Assembly: GCA_946482625.1 (NCBI GenBank)
Contig: CAMLSH010000131.1
Coordinates: forward strand, 1-8,958
Source: an uncultured Opitutaceae bacterium
GTDB taxonomy: Bacteria > Verrucomicrobiota > Verrucomicrobiae > Opitutales > Opitutaceae
Direction of reading: 5' to 3'
DNA: 8,958 nt
Shown here: piece by piece, positions 1-7,370 of the stretch
Numbering within the stretch: position 1 is the first letter of the stretch
Layout: each line of letters opens with the position of its first letter
Translations under genes and position numbers: made by a program
The notes under the pieces: generated by a model
Told to the model about the DNA's origin: nothing
Database searches by the model: none
Seen by the model: only the letters and a program-made list of their open reading frames with translations

Positions 1-84
1 GAGTAAGAGAACGAGAACGATTGAGGAGTGAAGAGCGGGGTTGCGGGGGGCGGGTGCGGCACGTATGGCCGTGCGTTTCCAGAC

Positions 85-1458
85 ATGAGTGTTCAGACGT
101 TTTCCCGAACCATCCGCATCAGCCGGCCTGCGCATGAGGTCTTCGCGTGGCATGCGCGGCCCGGGGCGCTGGCCCGGTTGACGCCGCCGTGGGAAACGGT
201 GGAGCTGCTCAAGCACGAGGGAATTCACGATGGGGCGCGCGCGGAGCTTCGCACGAAGATCGGGCCGTTTTGGTCGCGCTGGCTCGTGGAGCATCGCGAT
301 TTCGAGGACGGGAAGCAGTTTCGCGACGTGCAGATCGAGGGGCCGTTTAAAGCGTGGGAGCATCTGCACGCGGTCGAGCCCGACGGGGCGGCGGCGTGCA
401 CGCTGACGGACACGATCCGCTATGAACTTCCGGGCGGCGCCATCGGCGCGGCGCTGGCGGGCGGAAGGGTGCGCGAACGACTGTCGCGACTATTTGACTA
501 CCGGCATGCGGTGACGCGCGGGGATACGGAGTTGATGTTCCGATATGGGACGGTGCGGCGAATGCGATTTCTGATCGCGGGAGCGTCAGGGCTTGTCGGT
601 CGGGCGCTGGCGACATTTCTGCAATCGCAAGGGCATGAGGTGGTGCGTCTCGTGCGGCGTGCGCCGGCGGGGGCGGATGAACTATTTTGGGACCCAGCGA
701 AGGGAGAGCTCGACGCGGGGAAGATGCGCGGCGTGGAGGTCGTTATCAATCTGGCGGGCGAAAATCTCGCGGAGGGACGTTGGACGGCGTCGCGTCGCGA
801 GGCGATTCTGGCGAGTCGGGTAAACAGCACGCGCACGCTGGTGACGGCGATCGAGAAGATGCGTCACCGGCCGTTTACGTTTATCAGTGCGTCGGCGGTG
901 GGCATCTATGGCGATCGCGGCGACGAACGCGTGAGCGAAGAGAGCGAGCATGGCAGCGGATTTCTCGCGGACGTGTGCACGGCGTGGGAAAACGAAACGG
1001 CGAAAGCGGAGGCGCTAGGGCTGCGCGCGGTGGCGTTGCGGACGGGCGTGGTGTTGACGCCGGCGGGCGGCGCGCTGGCGAAGATGTTGCCGATTTTTCT
1101 CGCGGGGCTGGGCGGACGTTTTGGGGCAGGGCGACAGTGGATGAGCTGGATCGGTATCGATGATCTGGTCGGTGCGTTTTATCACGCGGTGCTCGATCAA
1201 CGCTGCGCGGGGCCGATTAATGCGGTGGCGCCAGGCGCGGTGACGAATGCAGAGTTCGCGGTGACGCTCGCGCGTGTTCTCAAGCGTCCTGCGCTCGTGC
1301 CGGTGCCGGCGCTGGCGTTGAAGGCGGCGTTGGGAAAAATGGCGGACGAGGCGTTGCTGGCGGGTGCGCGCGTGGCGCCTGAGCGGCTGGAGGAGTCGCG
1401 TTACGAATTTCGCCACGGAAAGTTGGAGGATGCGTTGCGTCGCGTGCTCGGGCGCTGA
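85..1458 (+). CDS. SRPBCC domain fused to TIGR01777/YfcH-family NAD(P)-binding epimerase-like protein
   Basis: The 457-residue protein has two parts. Residues 1-155 look like a SRPBCC (START-like) ligand-binding domain: it opens with a QTFSRTIRI strand and has a PPWETVE segment near 34-40 and an EGPFKAWEH segment near 85-93. From about 161 an SDR/epimerase Rossmann fold follows, with the nucleotide-binding loop GASGLVG at 166-172, NLAGENLAEGRW at 222-233 and SASAVGIYGDRG at 268-279. The C-terminal 50 residues (VPVPALALK onward) match the DUF1731-type tail of this family. Stand-alone YfcH-type proteins are near 300 residues, so this is the longer fused form known in several phyla. The substrate is unknown. 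An in-frame GTG at 28 would add 19 Gly-rich residues; ATG 85 is preferred because the family homology begins there, although neither start has a well-spaced Shine-Dalgarno. The stop lies 10 nt before the next gene, so the two are probably co-transcribed. Confidence 0.9.
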   Translation: MSVQTFSRTIRISRPAHEVFAWHARPGALARLTPPWETVELLKHEGIHDGARAELRTKIGPFWSRWLVEHRDFEDGKQFRDVQIEGPFKAWEHLHAVEPDGAAACTLTDTIRYELPGGAIGAALAGGRVRERLSRLFDYRHAVTRGDTELMFRYGTVRRMRFLIAGASGLVGRALATFLQSQGHEVVRLVRRAPAGADELFWDPAKGELDAGKMRGVEVVINLAGENLAEGRWTASRREAILASRVNSTRTLVTAIEKMRHRPFTFISASAVGIYGDRGDERVSEESEHGSGFLADVCTAWENETAKAEALGLRAVALRTGVVLTPAGGALAKMLPIFLAGLGGRFGAGRQWMSWIGIDDLVGAFYHAVLDQRCAGPINAVAPGAVTNAEFAVTLARVLKRPALVPVPALALKAALGKMADEALLAGARVAPERLEESRYEFRHGKLEDALRRVLGR

Positions 1459-1468
1459 TGGTGAGCGA

Positions 1469-2440
1469 ATGAACAAGACGATCGCGATCATCGGCGCAGG
1501 CATGGCTGGCTTGATGGCCGCGCGCGTGTTGCGACAGCGCGGGGCGAGTGTGGTCGTTTTGGAGAAAAGCCGTGGCGTGGGCGGGCGCATGGCGACGAAG
1601 CGGGTGGGGTCGGCTGTATTCGATCAGGGGGCACAGTTTTTCACGGTGCGAGATGCGGCGCTGGCGGACTTGCTGGAGGATTGGACGGGGCGGGGTATCG
1701 CGGCGCGCTGGCCAGGCGACGAGACGAAGGGACGCTGGACGGGGCGACCGGGGATGACGGCGATCGCGAAACGGTTGAGCGAAGATCTCGATATCAAACG
1801 CGAGCACAAGGTGACCGCGGCCGCGCGGGTGCTGGATGGCTGGGAACTCACAATCGAAGGACAAGGGTTGATGCGGGTGGAGCGGCTGGTATCGACGGCG
1901 CCGGTACCGCAGACGCTGGCGTTGCTCACGGCAGGCGGGGTGGTGTTGAACGAGCCGCTCGCAGGTGAGCTGTCGCGTGTGGAGTATCACGCGTGTCTGG
2001 CGTTGATGGTGATGCTCGATGGTGCGAGCGATGTGCCGGTGGAGGGCGTCGCGCCGGAGAGGGGGCCGCTGCGCTGGGTTGCGGACAATGCGAAGAAAGG
2101 TATTTCGCCGGACGGACTGGGAGCGGTGACGTTGCTGGCTGATCCGGCGTTTTCTGCGGCCAACTATGGACGCACGGAGGACGAGATCGCGGCGCTCCTG
2201 GTGCCGGCAGCGCGTGCGTGGCTGGGTGACGGAAAGGTGCTCTCGACGACGTTGCATCGCTGGCGTTACAGCGAAGCGGTTTCGATCTGGCCCGAGCGTT
2301 GCGTGTGGCTGCCGGAGCTGGCGCTGGGGTTGGCGGGCGATGCGTTTGGCGGAGCGCGGGTGGAAGGCGCGGCGTTGTCGGGGCTAGCGCTGGCGGCGTG
2401 TATCGCCGACACGCTGGATCACGAAGAGTCGGCGGACTGA
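1469..2440 (+). CDS. Renalase-like FAD-dependent NAD(P)-binding oxidoreductase
   Basis: The 323-residue protein begins with a classic dinucleotide-binding fold: GAGMAG at 9-14 and an acidic residue at 32 (LEKS) that should bind the FAD ribose. GGRMATK at 38-44 and FDQGAQFFTV at 51-60 follow, both characteristic of the bacterial renalase / COG3380 amine-oxidase-like group. Near the C-terminus LHRWRYSEA (262-270) and GDAFGGARVEGAALSG (290-305) form the second FAD-contact region. Characterised bacterial renalases oxidise mis-reduced dihydro-NAD(P) isomers back to NAD(P)+; whether this one does is inferred from family only. It is cytosolic, with no signal peptide. ATG 1469 is chosen because GGTGAG sits at 1460-1465 and the Rossmann strand starts at residue 4; the open frame extends upstream into the preceding gene but that extension is not family-like. 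The tight spacing suggests an operon and a shared redox or nicotinamide-related role. Confidence 0.88.
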   Translation: MNKTIAIIGAGMAGLMAARVLRQRGASVVVLEKSRGVGGRMATKRVGSAVFDQGAQFFTVRDAALADLLEDWTGRGIAARWPGDETKGRWTGRPGMTAIAKRLSEDLDIKREHKVTAAARVLDGWELTIEGQGLMRVERLVSTAPVPQTLALLTAGGVVLNEPLAGELSRVEYHACLALMVMLDGASDVPVEGVAPERGPLRWVADNAKKGISPDGLGAVTLLADPAFSAANYGRTEDEIAALLVPAARAWLGDGKVLSTTLHRWRYSEAVSIWPERCVWLPELALGLAGDAFGGARVEGAALSGLALAACIADTLDHEESAD

Positions 2441-2625
2441 GCGGCCGGGGGGAAGCAGGCGGGGTGTTTGGAGTCGATGCGGAGCGCGTGCGAGCACGCT
2501 GGCCTACGCGAGGGACCGCAGGCGGTGAGGAGGCGAGCGGCGTGCGGTGAGTTTGCTTATGTTGCGGATACGGCCATGCCGGGCGTCTTGACTGCGCGGG
2601 CGGGTGGCGTGTGAGTGAGTGGACT
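2441..2625. other. Spacer between the renalase-like gene and cysK, with a small palindrome
   Basis: This 185-nt gap shows no convincing gene. It holds a perfect 6-bp inverted repeat, GCGTGC-GA-GCACGC, at 2486-2499, set inside a block reading GGAGCGCGTGCGAGC that resembles the GC-rich intergenic blocks after prmC. No T-run follows the palindrome, so a classical Rho-independent terminator is not supported. I found no confident promoter for cysK; if one exists it should lie in the slightly AT-richer stretch near 2550-2575. Confidence 0.4.
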
Positions 2626-3576
2626 ATGGCAGCCATCGCTTATCCGAACATCATCGCAACGATTGGAAACACGCCGCTGATCAGGTTGAACCGCATCGCA
2701 GCCGGGCTGGGCGCGGAGGTGTGGTTGAAGGCGGAGTTTTTCAACCCGCTCGCCAGCGTGAAGGACCGCATCGGTATGGCGATGATCGAGGCGGCGGAGA
2801 AGGATGGGAAGTTGAAGGCGGATTCGGTGGTGATCGAGCCGACGTCGGGCAACACGGGGATCGCGCTCGCGTTCGTGTGCTCGGCACGCGGATACAAATT
2901 GATTTTAACGATGCCGGAAACGATGTCGGTCGAGCGGCGCGTGTTGTTGCGCATGCTCGGCGCGGAGATCGTGCTCACGCCGGGAGCGGAAGGTATGCCG
3001 GGCGCGATCCGGCGCGCGGGGGAGTTGCTGGCGCAGCATGGCGACCGCGGATTCATGCCGCAGCAGTTTGAGAATCCGGCGAATCCGGAGGTTCATCGGC
3101 GTACGACCGCCGAGGAGATTTGGGCGGCGACGGGCGGGAAGATCGACGCGTTTGTGGCCGGAGTCGGTACGGGCGGGACGATCACGGGCGTTTCGGAGGT
3201 CATCAAAGCGCGGCGGGCGATGAAGACATTTGCGGTGGAGCCGACGGCGAGCCCGGTGTTGTCGGGCGGCAAGCCGGGGCGTCACAAGATCCAGGGGATC
3301 GGCGCGGGGTTTATACCGAAGAACTGCAACACGGCGATCATCGACGAGATCATCACGGTGACGGACGACGATGCGTTCGAGACGGCGCGTCAACTGGCGA
3401 CGCAGGACGGGATTCTCGGGGGCATTTCAACCGGCGCGAATGTGTGGGCGGCGATGCAGGTGGCGAAACGGCCGGAGTTTGCGGGCAAGGTAATCGTCAC
3501 AGTGGGATGCAGTTTCGGTGAGCGTTACCTGAGCACGGCGCTGGCGGAAAAAGCGCGTCAGGAAGTGACGATCTGA
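2626..3576 (+). CDS. cysK: Cysteine synthase A (O-acetylserine sulfhydrylase)
   Basis: This PLP enzyme of fold type II makes L-cysteine from O-acetylserine and sulfide, the last step of assimilatory cysteine synthesis in the cytosol. The 316-residue protein shows the family landmarks in order: TIGNTPL at 12-18, [11 protein letters not shown] with the PLP Schiff-base lysine at 46, TSGNTG at 73-78 (substrate and cofactor loop), the glycine-rich phosphate cup [10 protein letters not shown] in the middle, and GGISTGAN near the C-terminus. Length and motif order are normal for CysK; the NPLASVKDR form supports CysK over cystathionine beta-synthase, and no extra CBS domain is present. ATG 2626 ([10 protein letters not shown]) is chosen; an in-frame GTG at 2611 would add five residues and cannot be ruled out. 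It stands alone between a spacer and a hairpin, with no cysE or sulfate-reduction gene alongside. Confidence 0.95.
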   Translation: MAAIAYPNIIATIGNTPLIRLNRIAAGLGAEVWLKAEFFNPLASVKDRIGMAMIEAAEKDGKLKADSVVIEPTSGNTGIALAFVCSARGYKLILTMPETMSVERRVLLRMLGAEIVLTPGAEGMPGAIRRAGELLAQHGDRGFMPQQFENPANPEVHRRTTAEEIWAATGGKIDAFVAGVGTGGTITGVSEVIKARRAMKTFAVEPTASPVLSGGKPGRHKIQGIGAGFIPKNCNTAIIDEIITVTDDDAFETARQLATQDGILGGISTGANVWAAMQVAKRPEFAGKVIVTVGCSFGERYLSTALAEKARQEVTI

Positions 3577-3621
3577 GCCGATATAGCTGCATCTTGCGCG
3601 AGTCGCGTGAGTTGGCCCGGC

Positions 3622-3649
3622 TATGCTCAGGGAAAATACCCAGGGCATG
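3622..3649 (+). terminator. Imperfect hairpin downstream of cysK (possible terminator or mRNA 3' end)
   Basis: Starting 45 nt after the cysK stop, ATGCTC-A-GGG (3623-3632) pairs with CCC-A-GGGCAT (3639-3648) around an AAAATA loop, with one A-A mismatch, one G-U pair and a possible extra T-G pair at the base. The run after it is AGGAGAATTCC, not a T-tract, so intrinsic termination is doubtful. It could instead stabilise the cysK mRNA end. Pairing was read by eye and no folding energy was computed. Confidence 0.35.
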
Positions 3650-3767
3650 AGGAGAATTCCTTAAAGACGGTCGGGAGAAGTGCCGCGCGAATATAGGCTC
3701 AACTCGCATGGAGACTGGGGGACTCACTCAATAGCGAAAACCGCAGATCGGGCGTAGAGTTCGCGGC

Positions 3768-4271
3768 ATGACGTCCGCCGCTACACTCCGCAGCCTGCTT
3801 ATCGCGGTGCTTTTTGGCGCGGCGGTGGTGGCTGAGGCGGCGATTGCCGAGCGTCCGCTGACGGGTGAATCGTTCGACACGACGCTCGCCGACGCCCATC
3901 GCATCGCGGCCAAGCGTGGTGACCTGAGCGTATTGAAAGTGGAAGGACGCTCGATGCTTCCCTTTTTCGGCGAGGGTTCGGTCTTGTTGGTTAAGACGAT
4001 CGATGCCTCGGCGCTGAAAGCGGGCATGGTGGTCGCTTACCGGAATCGTTTCGGCGAGATGGTGGCTCACCGGTTGATCGAAGCGAAGGCCGATGGCTGG
4101 GTTGCGCAAGGTTACAACAACGCGCAGGCCGATTCGACGCTGGTGACGGCGGACAATCTGCTCGGCGTGGTTTACATCACGCTACACTCGAACGGACGGA
4201 CAGAGGACGCGGGAGCGATTGCGTCGCTAGTGAGCAACACGGCGACGGTGTTGGCGGCTCCGGCGAAGTGA
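3768..4271 (+). CDS. Small S26/S24-fold signal-peptidase-like protein
   Basis: The 167-residue protein starts with a hydrophobic segment (residues 8-26, LRSLLIAVLFGAAVVAEAA) that could be a cleaved signal peptide or a membrane anchor. The peptidase core follows: VEGRSMLPFFGEG at 58-70 contains the SM-P box with the likely nucleophile Ser62; GMVVAYRNRFGEMVAHRL (86-103) places a His-Arg pair where ER-type/SipW-like (S26B) signal peptidases carry the catalytic histidine, here His101; and QGYNNAQAD (114-122) matches the third conserved box. That arrangement suggests a Ser-His enzyme rather than the Ser-Lys type. In the third box the first acidic residue (GDN in relatives) is Tyr116, while Asp122 is kept, so activity is uncertain. 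Only one N-terminal helix is present and there is no C-terminal helix. ATG 3768 is the only sensible start; no Shine-Dalgarno is evident. It may be an accessory signal peptidase or an exported inactive relative; no substrate gene is adjacent. Confidence 0.7.
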   Translation: MTSAATLRSLLIAVLFGAAVVAEAAIAERPLTGESFDTTLADAHRIAAKRGDLSVLKVEGRSMLPFFGEGSVLLVKTIDASALKAGMVVAYRNRFGEMVAHRLIEAKADGWVAQGYNNAQADSTLVTADNLLGVVYITLHSNGRTEDAGAIASLVSNTATVLAAPAK

Positions 4272-4380
4272 GGTTGGGCGGTGATTGTTGCGGATCGGTT
4301 GGATATCCGAGTGTTTCCGCAAGCGCGGCGCCAGTCTTCGCGATCAACAATTTCAGAGAGGTGGTGGTGGCGCCGGTCGT

Positions 4381-4908
4381 TTACGCGCCCTTCCGAGATG
4401 AGTAGCTGGCCGCTGATCGACGCCCCGACCAAAAGACGGAAATCGCGACGAGAAATGCGCCCAAGCTAAAATACGCATAACTGGAGTAGCTAAAGTCCTC
4501 CGAGAAAACGTAGATCACTGGCCTAAATGGCAGGTACAGCACCGAAGTATTTTCTTGAGGAAGTCGTAGCGACGAAACGGTGGCAACCTGACGTTCTAAG
4601 GAGTCAAAAATTGCCAGCAGGTATTCTTGGCGACTATCTTCATGCACGATTCCATACGGACCCGATTTGCCTCCGTATCTCACCTCCATCGAATCGGCCA
4701 TGTACGTGCCTTTAACTGAGACATGCCCCTCTCGGTAAAGAAACGGAATACCAAGAGCGACGAGTCCGCATGCTAAAGACGCGAAACTGACGATGGAGGA
4801 AAACCACAGCAGTATTTGCCCAGCACTGGGCATTTTGCTTAGCCGTGGCTTATCGGTGAGCGGAGCCGCAGGGAGAGTTGCGGTTTCGCGCAACCGCGAG
4901 CTACTCAT
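4381..4908 (-). CDS. Hypothetical two-helix membrane protein of low GC
   Basis: I do not recognise this family. From ATG 4908 the protein has 175 residues: a basic, Pro-containing N-terminus (1-30), a strong membrane helix at about 31-57 (ending ALGIPFLY), a roughly 85-residue segment predicted outside the membrane that is rich in strand-like stretches (VSVKGTYM, MEVRYGG, VLYLPFRPVIYVF), a second helix at about 143-161, and a positively charged tail (GRRSAASYSSRKGA) that fits the positive-inside rule. No cysteine motif or catalytic signature is visible. The helix-domain-helix layout recalls DUF3592-type proteins but this is layout only. A TTG at 4947 would add 13 residues and overlap the HAD gene; ATG 4908 leaves a 25-nt gap and is preferred. 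Hand-counted GC is about 52%, clearly below the neighbouring genes. It may be co-transcribed with the HAD gene upstream of it. Confidence 0.6.
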   Translation of the reverse strand: MSSSRLRETATLPAAPLTDKPRLSKMPSAGQILLWFSSIVSFASLACGLVALGIPFLYREGHVSVKGTYMADSMEVRYGGKSGPYGIVHEDSRQEYLLAIFDSLERQVATVSSLRLPQENTSVLYLPFRPVIYVFSEDFSYSSYAYFSLGAFLVAISVFWSGRRSAASYSSRKGA

Positions 4909-4933
4909 CCCGCGATCTTTTGGCCTCGGCACT

Positions 4934-5986
4934 TTACGATTTTTCAACCGACGGAGTTGTCTCAGACCAAAGGGATGATTGCTTCGGGGCTTTGGCGGCG
5001 CGCGCGGCGGCTTCTTCTTCGGGGGTGGCGTTCAGATGTCGCGGCGGACGGGAGACGCGGCTGGCGACGGCGGCTTCGCGGTCGGTGACGATGCGATCGC
5101 ACATGGCTTGGATGTGGAGCTTGAGCCATTGAGCCGTGCTGCTGCCTTCTGTGTAGTCGGCGGGGCCGTAGTGATCGATGCGGCCGACCTGGCGGAGGCG
5201 GTCGTTTTGGGCGAATTCGTCGGAGCGGGAGGGGTTGTAGACGCCGTAGGCTTTGCCGCCGCCTTTCTTTACGACGGAGAAGCTCGGGATATCGCTCGGG
5301 CCATCCGCGATGTAGATCATATTCTGAAAAGGGATACGGCGGTCCTCGAGCGCGATGTTGGCGTTGACGTCGATCGCGCTGTTTTTGTTGGTGCCTTTGT
5401 TGATCTCGAAGAGCGCCTTGGTCTTGGTCGTGTTGTCGATGACCATGCCGATTTGGGCGATCACGGAGTCGGCGGAGATTTCGAGTTCCTTTTGTTTTAG
5501 GAAGCCGGGCTGGAAGGGATTCTCGATGAATTCGCAGCCCCAAATGCCGTCGATGGAGCGCGCGATGGCGCTGCCGCGGATCATCTCGGCGAGGCCGGTG
5601 CTGACGACGTAGTGCTCCACCTGGATCTCGTGCTTGCGGTAGATCTCGCGCTCGGCGGCGAATTTTTTGGCACGGTCGAAAAACTCAGGGAGACCGGGAT
5701 AAAATTTAATGTCCGCGCCGCACTCGCGAAGGATTTTGTTGCTCAGCTTCGGCATGGCGCCGGCGAGGACGTAGGTGAGCAGGTGGTTGAGGTAGGCGAT
5801 CTCGCCGGAGAGTTGGTAGCCGCGGCGTCGGTACTGCTCCACGAGGGCGTTGGTCTCGGCCCAGAAATTGGACTCGTTGACGCCGTAGCGCCGGAAGAGT
5901 GGAGACTGCATGTACTCCGGGATTAGGGTCTTGTCGAAGTCCCAGATGCAGGCGATGATGTTCTGAGTGAAAAGCGTCGTAGCCAT
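4934..5986 (-). CDS. HAD-superfamily hydrolase, phosphoserine-phosphatase-like
   Basis: The 350-residue protein carries the HAD phosphatase motifs: motif I DFDKT at 16-20, with Asp16 as probable nucleophile and Asp18 as acid/base; motif II VVSTG at 127-131; a candidate motif III lysine at 188 or 190 (TTKTK); and motif IV ADGPSD at 227-232, whose Asp228 and Asp232 should bind Mg2+. The roughly 110 residues between motifs I and II would form a helical C1 cap, as in the HAD-I group that includes phosphoserine phosphatase. The last 35 residues are Ala/Glu-rich and probably disordered. The protein is longer than typical phosphoserine phosphatases (about 210-300) and its substrate cannot be named. 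No signal peptide is seen, so it should be cytosolic. ATG 5986 is supported by AAAGGTGA 9 nt upstream. It is divergent from prfA and followed after 25 nt by the small membrane protein. Confidence 0.88.
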   Translation of the reverse strand: MATTLFTQNIIACIWDFDKTLIPEYMQSPLFRRYGVNESNFWAETNALVEQYRRRGYQLSGEIAYLNHLLTYVLAGAMPKLSNKILRECGADIKFYPGLPEFFDRAKKFAAEREIYRKHEIQVEHYVVSTGLAEMIRGSAIARSIDGIWGCEFIENPFQPGFLKQKELEISADSVIAQIGMVIDNTTKTKALFEINKGTNKNSAIDVNANIALEDRRIPFQNMIYIADGPSDIPSFSVVKKGGGKAYGVYNPSRSDEFAQNDRLRQVGRIDHYGPADYTEGSSTAQWLKLHIQAMCDRIVTDREAAVASRVSRPPRHLNATPEEEAAARAAKAPKQSSLWSETTPSVEKS

Positions 5987-6112
5987 GGTTGATCGTCACC
6001 TTTAGGTGCCGTCCTTTGTTAAGGCTGAAGCAAGCCTGCGCGTGCGGGCGTGCGCAATTCGCAAATGGGCCGGCGGGCTTGCGCGGATTTTTCGGATGAT
6101 TCGGATAACGCA

Positions 6113-6157
6113 TTCACTCACGGTTTCGGTTCAGGTCAGGTTCACTCACTTTCGGTT
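6113..6157 (+). repeat. Imperfect direct repeat in the prfA leader
   Basis: TTCACTCAC occurs at 6113-6121 and again at 6141-6149, each followed by TTTCGGTT (6124-6131 after a GG insertion, and 6150-6157 directly). The copies are 28 nt apart start to start, and the second ends 6 nt before the prfA ATG. A weak promoter-like pair, TTGCGC at 6079-6084 and GATAAC at 6104-6109 with a 19-nt spacer, lies just upstream, which would put the repeats in the 5' untranslated leader. The match is seen directly; any regulatory role is inference. Confidence 0.55.
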
Positions 6158-6163
6158 TTCGAC

Positions 6164-7294
6164 ATGGATAAGCTTCCCGACATTTTCCCCTTCCAGCGGC
6201 GTCTCGACGAACTCGGCGCGCAGATGGCGGACCCGGCGTTCTACAACAATCCGCGCAAAGCGGCAGAGGTGTCGCGCGAGCAGCAAAAGGTGCAGCAACT
6301 AGTCGCGGACTATCACGCGCACGAAAAAGCATTGAAGGAAATCGAGGAGGCGCAGGCGTTGATCAAGGATCCGACGAGCGATCCAGATTTGAGAGAACTC
6401 GCGGCGGCCGAGTTGCCCGAGCTGGAAAAGCGGCGCGATGAGCTGAAGGAAATCGTGCTGCGCGGGATGATCCCGCCGGAGCCGAGCGACTCGCGAAACA
6501 CGGTGATGGAAATCCGTGCCGGCACGGGCGGCGAAGAGGCGAGTCTGTTCGCGGCGGAGCTTTTCCGGATGTATTCGCGCTACGCCGAAGGGCGCGGATG
6601 GAAGATTCAGCCGATGAGCTCAAGCATGTCGGAACGCGATGGATTCAAGGAAGTGATTTTCCTCATCACGGGGCAGGACGTGTACAAGCAGTTGAAATTC
6701 GAGAGCGGCGTGCAGCGCGTGCAGCGTGTGCCGCTGACCGAGGCGAATGGGCGCATCCACACCTCAACGGTGACGGTGGCGGTGTTGCCGGAGGCGGAGG
6801 AAGTGGATGTGCAGATCGATCCGCAGGATCTCGACATCATGGTGTGTCGCGCGAGCGGACCCGGTGGCCAGGGAGTGAATACGACGGACTCGGCGGTGCA
6901 GATTTTCCACAAGCCGTCGGGGTTGATGGTGCAGTGCGCGGACGAGCGTTCGCAGCTGAAGAACAAGGCGAAGGCGATGACGGTACTGCGGTCGCGGTTG
7001 TTGAAGTTGAAGGAGGACGAAGAGCATGCGAAGTATGCGGCGCATCGAAAGAGCCAGATCGGTTCGGGCGGGCGCAGTGAGCGCATTCGCACGTATAATT
7101 TTCCGCAGAACCGGCTCACCGATCATCGTATCGGGCTGACGCTCTACAGTCTGCCGCAGGTGATGGAGGGGAAGATCGACGGGATCATCGAGGCGCTGCA
7201 ACGCGCGGATTTCGAAGAGAAGCTGGCGGCGCTCACGGGCGTCGAGTTTGCTGGGTTTTCGGGGAAGCGCGGCAGCGCGGAGGACGACGAATGA
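6164..7294 (+). CDS. prfA: Peptide chain release factor 1
   Basis: RF1 recognises UAA and UAG in the ribosomal A site and triggers peptide release. The 376-residue protein is full length for the family. The N-terminal helical domain (about 1-100) starts with the typical [25 protein letters not shown] lies at 119-126. The codon-specificity tripeptide is PLT at 190-192 inside [15 protein letters not shown]; this is the P-x-T form of RF1 and not the SPF form of RF2. The catalytic GGQ is at 234-236 within [15 protein letters not shown], and [20 protein letters not shown] follows near the C-terminus. Gln236 is the expected target of the methyltransferase encoded by the next gene. ATG 6164 is chosen because the family homology starts there; the frame is open from 6050 but the extension is not RF1-like. 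No Shine-Dalgarno stands directly before the start. It heads a prfA-prmC pair and diverges from the HAD gene. Confidence 0.98.
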   Translation: MDKLPDIFPFQRRLDELGAQMADPAFYNNPRKAAEVSREQQKVQQLVADYHAHEKALKEIEEAQALIKDPTSDPDLRELAAAELPELEKRRDELKEIVLRGMIPPEPSDSRNTVMEIRAGTGGEEASLFAAELFRMYSRYAEGRGWKIQPMSSSMSERDGFKEVIFLITGQDVYKQLKFESGVQRVQRVPLTEANGRIHTSTVTVAVLPEAEEVDVQIDPQDLDIMVCRASGPGGQGVNTTDSAVQIFHKPSGLMVQCADERSQLKNKAKAMTVLRSRLLKLKEDEEHAKYAAHRKSQIGSGGRSERIRTYNFPQNRLTDHRIGLTLYSLPQVMEGKIDGIIEALQRADFEEKLAALTGVEFAGFSGKRGSAEDDE

Positions 7295-7370
7295 CGGCCC
7301 TGACGATGAATGTGTGCAGCGCCGAGCAATCGCGGCGTGAAGCTGTTCCTTCAGTGGGAGGGGAGGCGTT

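Noticed and set aside
28..84. GTG 28 as start of the first gene
   Set aside because: The added 19 residues are Gly-rich and unlike the family, and the AGGAG at 24-28 overlaps the codon instead of being properly spaced.
1280..2257. 325-codon minus-strand frame
   Set aside because: It is antisense to the renalase-like gene and the end of the gene before it. Its Arg/His/Pro-rich composition is typical of an antisense shadow in GC-rich DNA.
1926..2636. 236-codon minus-strand frame covering the cysK upstream spacer
   Set aside because: It is Pro/Ser/Arg/Thr-rich low-complexity translation opposite a confident gene, with no motif.
4284..4351. Inverted repeat ATTGTTG / CAACAAT in the convergent gap before the membrane protein
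   Set aside because: Only 7 bp with a loop over 50 nt; too weak to call a terminator or element.
4281..4469. Short plus-strand frame after the peptidase gene
   Set aside because: It is basic and Ser/Arg-rich with no family features, and partly antisense to the membrane-protein gene.
4979..5500. 173-codon plus-strand frame with Gly/Phe-rich start
   Set aside because: It is the exact antisense of the HAD gene, whose catalytic motifs are intact.
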